DNA from: Solirubrobacterales bacterium | GTDB lineage: Bacteria > Actinomycetota > Thermoleophilia > Solirubrobacterales > Solirubrobacteraceae | Reading direction: 5' to 3' | NCBI GenBank assembly: GCA_025964065.1 | Contig: JAOPZO010000050.1 | Coordinates: 1 to 6,794, forward strand | DNA: 6,794 nucleotides | Shown here: one piece after another, positions 4,541 through 6,794 of the stretch | Position numbering within the stretch: position 1 is the first letter of the stretch | How the letters are laid out: each line of letters begins with the position of its first letter | Notes under the pieces: generated by a model | The model's input: the letters and a program-made list of their open reading frames with translations, nothing else | What the model was told of the DNA's origin: nothing | The model's database searches: none | Translations under genes and position numbers: made by a program

Positions 4541-5734
4541 ATGACCAACGTCGTCGTCTCCTCCGCCGCCCGCACCGCCGTCGGCTCCTACGGCAAGTCC
4601 CTCAAGGACGTGCCGCCCACCGAGCTCGGCCGCATCGCGGCCGTCGCCGCCCTCGAGCGCGCCCAGACCGATCCGGCCGACGTCGAGGCCGTCGTCTTCG
4701 GGAACGTCATCCACTCCGAGGCCAAGGACATGTACATGGCCCGGGTCGTCGGCGTGAACGCCGGCGTCGGCGTCGACACCCCGGCCTTCACGGTCAACCG
4801 CCTCTGCGGCACCGGCGTGCAGGCGATCGTCTCCGCCGCGCAGCAGATCCAGACGGGCGAGGCGCGCGTCGCGCTCGCGGGCGGCGCGGAGTCCATGAGC
4901 CGCGGGCCGTACTGGCTGCCCGAGGCGCGCTGGGGCTCCAAGATGGGCCCGTCGAAGATGGTCGACCCCGTGATGGGCGGCCTCACGGACCCGTTCCACG
5001 AGATCCTCATGGGCGTCACCGCCGAGAACCTCGCGGAGAAGCACGGCATCTCCCGCGAGCGTCAGGACGCGTTCGCCGTCCTCTCGCACGAGCGCGCGAG
5101 CGCCGCGCAGAAGGACGGCCGCTTCGACGACCAGGTCGTCCCCGTCCCGGTCCGCGTCAAGCGCGACACGGTGGACTTCCTCCTCGACGAGCACATCCGC
5201 CACGGCATCGACGCGGCCGGCATGGCGAAGCTCCCGACGGTCTTCAAGAAGGACGGCGGCACGGTGACGGCCGGCAACGCCTCCGGCATGAACGACGCGG
5301 GCGCCGCCGTCGTCCTGATGGACGAGGAGCGCGCCCGCGAGCTCGGCGCCCCCGTCCGCGCGCGGATCCTGGGCTACGCCTCCTGCGGCGTGGATCCGAA
5401 GATCATGGGCATCGGTCCCGTGCCGGCGATCCAGAAGGTCCTCGCGCGCACCGGCGTCACCCTCGGCGACATCGGCGTCATCGAGCTCAACGAGGCGTTC
5501 GCCGCCCAGGCGATCGCGGTGATGATGGAGCTCGGGATCGACGACGCGGACCCGAAGGTCAACCCGAACGGCGGGGCGATCGCGCTGGGCCACCCGATCG
5601 GGGCGACCGGCTCGATCATCACGGCGAAGATCATGGACGAGATGGAGCGCTCGGACCACGAGCTCGGCCTCGTCTCGCTCTGCATCGGCGGCGGGCAGGG
5701 CATCGCGCTGCTCCTGCAGCGCGTCGACGGCTAG
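4541..5734 (+). CDS. thiolase family protein (acetyl-CoA C-acyltransferase)
   Basis: This 397-aa cytosolic thiolase would interconvert two acyl-CoAs with a 3-ketoacyl-CoA, in beta-oxidation or in acetoacetyl-CoA formation. The catalytic residues are present: C89 in VNRLCGTGVQAI (acylated Cys), N317 in ELNEAFAAQ, H351 in GGAIALGHPIGATG, and C381 in SLCIGGGQG. The N-terminal half carries AGGAESMS (113-120) and the loop domain region GVTAENLAEKHGISRERQD (158-176). Length is normal for a homotetrameric thiolase, and nothing is truncated. It cannot be assigned as strictly biosynthetic (AtoB/PhaA-like) or degradative (FadA-like) from sequence, so no symbol is given. No beta-oxidation or PHB partner gene is adjacent; the neighbour is an aldehyde dehydrogenase 41 nt upstream. 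The start ATG lacks a Shine-Dalgarno and directly follows a perfect hairpin, so its expression may be set by leaderless initiation or by RNA structure. Confidence 0.96.
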   Translation: MTNVVVSSAARTAVGSYGKSLKDVPPTELGRIAAVAALERAQTDPADVEAVVFGNVIHSEAKDMYMARVVGVNAGVGVDTPAFTVNRLCGTGVQAIVSAAQQIQTGEARVALAGGAESMSRGPYWLPEARWGSKMGPSKMVDPVMGGLTDPFHEILMGVTAENLAEKHGISRERQDAFAVLSHERASAAQKDGRFDDQVVPVPVRVKRDTVDFLLDEHIRHGIDAAGMAKLPTVFKKDGGTVTAGNASGMNDAGAAVVLMDEERARELGAPVRARILGYASCGVDPKIMGIGPVPAIQKVLARTGVTLGDIGVIELNEAFAAQAIAVMMELGIDDADPKVNPNGGAIALGHPIGATGSIITAKIMDEMERSDHELGLVSLCIGGGQGIALLLQRVDG

Positions 5735-5757
5735 CCGTTCTCGGCGCCGCACCTCGC

Positions 5758-5779
5758 GCGGGCGGCGCACGCCGCCCGC
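5758..5779 (+). terminator. terminator-like GC hairpin after the thiolase gene
   Basis: GCGGGCGGC (5758-5766) and GCCGCCCGC (5771-5779) form a perfect 9-bp, all G-C stem with a GCAC loop, 23 nt after the thiolase TAG. The following bases are G-rich with no T-run, as is common for GC-rich actinobacteria, where tract-less hairpins are suspected terminators. It sits between the thiolase and the separately signalled FrnE-like gene, which fits an operon end. Confidence 0.6.
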
Positions 5780-5796
5780 CGGGGGACGGGTCGCGC

Positions 5797-5802
5797 TACC
5801 CT
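5797..5802 (+). promoter_or_regulatory. candidate -10 element of the FrnE/DsbA-like gene
   Basis: TACCCT fits TANNNT and lies 37 nt before the ATG at 5840, after the terminator-like hairpin. That spacing leaves room for a real leader with a Shine-Dalgarno. No clear -35 is found, because the upstream sequence is taken up by the hairpin. Confidence 0.3.
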
Positions 5803-5806
5803 CCTA

Positions 5807-5820
5807 GTTGCCCACGCAAC
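5807..5820. promoter_or_regulatory. small inverted repeat in the FrnE-like gene leader
   Basis: GTTGC (5807-5811) and GCAAC (5816-5820) are exact inverted 5-bp arms around CCAC. The element falls near or just after the expected transcript start from the -10 at 5797. It could be a repressor site or a small leader hairpin. It is short enough to be chance. Confidence 0.25.
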
Positions 5821-5827
5821 GATCCCT

Positions 5828-5833
5828 GGAGGA
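5828..5833 (+). promoter_or_regulatory. Shine-Dalgarno of the FrnE-like gene
   Basis: GGAGGA, with 6 nt to the ATG at 5840, is the best ribosome binding site in the window and fixes this start. Confidence 0.75.
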
Positions 5834-5839
5834 CCCCTG

Positions 5840-6532
5840 ATGGACGTCGAGATCTGGTCGGATATCGCCTGCCCCTGGTGCTACGTGGGCAAGCGGCACC
5901 TCGAGGAGGCGCTCGAGCGCTTCGAGCACCGTGACGAGGTCACGGTGACCTGGCGCAGCTTCGAGCTCGACCCGGGCGCGCCCGCGGAGCGCGGCGGCCC
6001 CGGCGAGGGCGCGATCCACCTCGCGAAGAAGTACGGCACCACGCTCGAGAAGGCGCGCGAGATGGAGCAGCGCATGACCGAGACGGCCGCCGAGGACGGC
6101 CTCGAGTTCCGCTTCGACCGCCTGCGGATGGGCAGCACCTTCGACGCCCACCGGATCGTGCACCTCGCGCAGGAGCACGGGCGGCAGGACGCGATGAAGG
6201 AGCGCCTGATGCTCGCGTACCTCACCGAGGGCGAGCTCATGAGCGACCACGCGACGCTCCGCCGCCTCGCGGGGGAGGTCGGCCTGCCCGAGGACGAGGT
6301 CGTCGAGGTGCTCGCCACGGAGCGCTTCGCGGAGGAGGTCCGCGAGGACGAGCGGACCGCCTCGGCGTTCGGCGCGAGCGCCGTGCCGTTCTTCGTCGTG
6401 GACCGCGCGCTCGGCGCCTCGGGCGCCCACCCGGCCGACGCGCTGCTCCAGCTCCTCCAGCAGGGCTGGGACGCCAAGCCGCGCATGCAGGTCGTCACGG
6501 GCGGCGAGGCCTGCGGCCCCGAGGGCTGCTGA
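5840..6532 (+). CDS. DsbA family oxidoreductase, FrnE-like
   Basis: This 230-aa thioredoxin-fold protein of the DsbA/FrnE group (cytosolic disulfide oxidoreductase or isomerase type) has no signal peptide. The strand MDVEIWSDIACPWC leads to the redox motif C11-P-W-C14 at the helix start. A long helical insertion spans about 55-175, including the family-typical AHRIVHLAQEHG and ERLMLAYLTEG. The cis-proline loop is AVPFFVVD with P183, followed by the C-terminal helix PADALLQLLQQGW. The last residues, C225-GPEG-C230, form a second cysteine pair (C-x4-C). Deinococcus FrnE has a comparable C-x4-C in addition to CxxC, as I recall. Length is typical. It has its own Shine-Dalgarno and a hairpin upstream, so it is probably expressed apart from the thiolase. 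The next gene starts 19 nt later and may be cotranscribed. Likely role: thiol redox repair in the cytosol. The substrate is unknown, and 2-hydroxychromene-2-carboxylate isomerase-like chemistry is less likely given CPWC. Confidence 0.94.
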   Translation: MDVEIWSDIACPWCYVGKRHLEEALERFEHRDEVTVTWRSFELDPGAPAERGGPGEGAIHLAKKYGTTLEKAREMEQRMTETAAEDGLEFRFDRLRMGSTFDAHRIVHLAQEHGRQDAMKERLMLAYLTEGELMSDHATLRRLAGEVGLPEDEVVEVLATERFAEEVREDERTASAFGASAVPFFVVDRALGASGAHPADALLQLLQQGWDAKPRMQVVTGGEACGPEGC

Positions 6533-6551
6533 AGCTGGGTTCGCGCCGTCC

Positions 6552-6794
6552 GTGCGGCGGCGCGCCACCCACCCACCCGTGCTCGTCGCGGCGGCCGCCG
6601 CGGTGCTTGCGGCGTTGTCGCTGCTGCTCCCGCACGCCCCGGGCTACGACCCGTGGGCCTGGCTCGCCTGGGGCCGGGAGCTCGCCGGGGGCGGGCTCGA
6701 CACCGTCGACGGCCCCGCCTTCAAGCCGCTCCCGGTGCTCGTGGACGCGGGCCTGTGGCGGCTCGCGGGCGACACCGCCGCCCCCACGCTCTGG
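6552..6794 (+). CDS. membrane protein of unknown function, N-terminal fragment (runs off right edge)
   Basis: 81 codons are open from GTG at 6552 to the window end, with no stop. The start MRRRATHPP is positively charged and followed by a hydrophobic Ala/Leu/Val segment at about residues 10-27, a good first transmembrane helix with the positive side inside. Next comes an extracytoplasmic-looking loop with the striking GYDPWAWLAWGRELAGG (31-47) and a KPLPVLVDAGLW stretch (58-69) that begins another hydrophobic segment. The aromatic/acidic loop after the first helix resembles multi-span polyprenyl-sugar glycosyltransferase-like (GT-C type) proteins of Solirubrobacterales, but no catalytic motif can be judged from this fragment. 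An alternative start is GTG 6579, which would lose the charged N-terminus and is less attractive. It lies 19 nt after the FrnE-like gene, with no obvious Shine-Dalgarno. Confidence 0.7.
   Translation, partial: MRRRATHPPVLVAAAAAVLAALSLLLPHAPGYDPWAWLAWGRELAGGGLDTVDGPAFKPLPVLVDAGLWRLAGDTAAPTLW

Noticed and set aside
4448..5770. 440-codon minus frame opposite the thiolase
   Set aside because: Antisense shadow. The plus-strand thiolase carries a complete catalytic set, while this frame shows no domain and is Arg/Asp/His-rich.
5804..6576. Two long minus frames opposite the FrnE-like gene
   Set aside because: Antisense shadows with Ala/Arg/Ser-rich composition; the plus-strand gene has CPWC, a cis-Pro loop and a good Shine-Dalgarno.
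6567..6578. Three tandem ACCC units at the start of the membrane protein gene, as a phase-variation tract
   Set aside because: Three units are too few to suggest slippage-based switching, and GC-rich coding sequence produces this easily.
1..6794. CRISPR array, tRNA/rRNA, insertion sequence, prophage or toxin-antitoxin genes
   Set aside because: No spaced direct repeats, no cloverleaf or rRNA-like stretch, and no transposase, integrase or toxin motif was found on either strand.

Overview
The window is very GC-rich and codes densely on both strands. Almost every codon in the real genes ends in G or C. It looks like chromosomal DNA of a high-GC actinobacterium. Three things point to Thermoleophilia/Solirubrobacterales-type organisms: the sigma factor with a C-terminal zinc-finger-like tail, the YDPWAWLAWGRE membrane protein, and the small Cys-rich protein. 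This placement is inference from recalled protein styles, not a search result. No tRNA, rRNA, CRISPR array, insertion sequence or prophage gene was seen.

Left half, minus strand (read right to left from about 2740 to 1): a YceI-family lipid/quinone-binding-type protein (2653-2108), an NAD(P)H-dependent FMN reductase starting 2 nt later (2105-1548), a TetR-family repressor (1495-878), and an ECF-like sigma-70 family factor with a fused zinc-finger-type tail (819 to beyond the left edge). The first three look like a self-regulated redox module. Upstream of yceI are two near-identical palindromes with centres 33 bp apart. One fills the spacer of the best promoter candidate and the other lies just downstream of its predicted start, which is the layout expected for repression by the TetR protein two genes further on.

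Divergent region: a 55-codon Cys-rich gene on the plus strand (2774-2941) sits between the operator region and the next operon. A GC-rich inverted repeat follows it.

Right half, plus strand: an aldehyde dehydrogenase of the succinate-semialdehyde dehydrogenase type (3132-4499), then a thiolase (4541-5734). The 41-nt gap between them holds a perfect 12-bp hairpin that ends at the thiolase ATG and has a -10-like hexamer in its loop. A strong hairpin (5758-5779) probably ends this unit. Next comes a FrnE/DsbA-like thiol-disulfide oxidoreductase (5840-6532) with its own Shine-Dalgarno, and the first 81 codons of a membrane protein that runs off the right edge (6552-6794).

The start regions fall into two classes. 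The sigma factor, TetR and thiolase have no visible Shine-Dalgarno but carry a TANNNT hexamer 11-14 nt before ATG, suggesting leaderless or near-leaderless mRNAs. The aldehyde dehydrogenase and FrnE-like genes have a good Shine-Dalgarno and a more distant -10. I see no clearly new multi-gene system. The most distinctive signals are the operator pair, the sigma/zinc-finger fusion, the small Cys-rich gene and the hairpin at the thiolase start.
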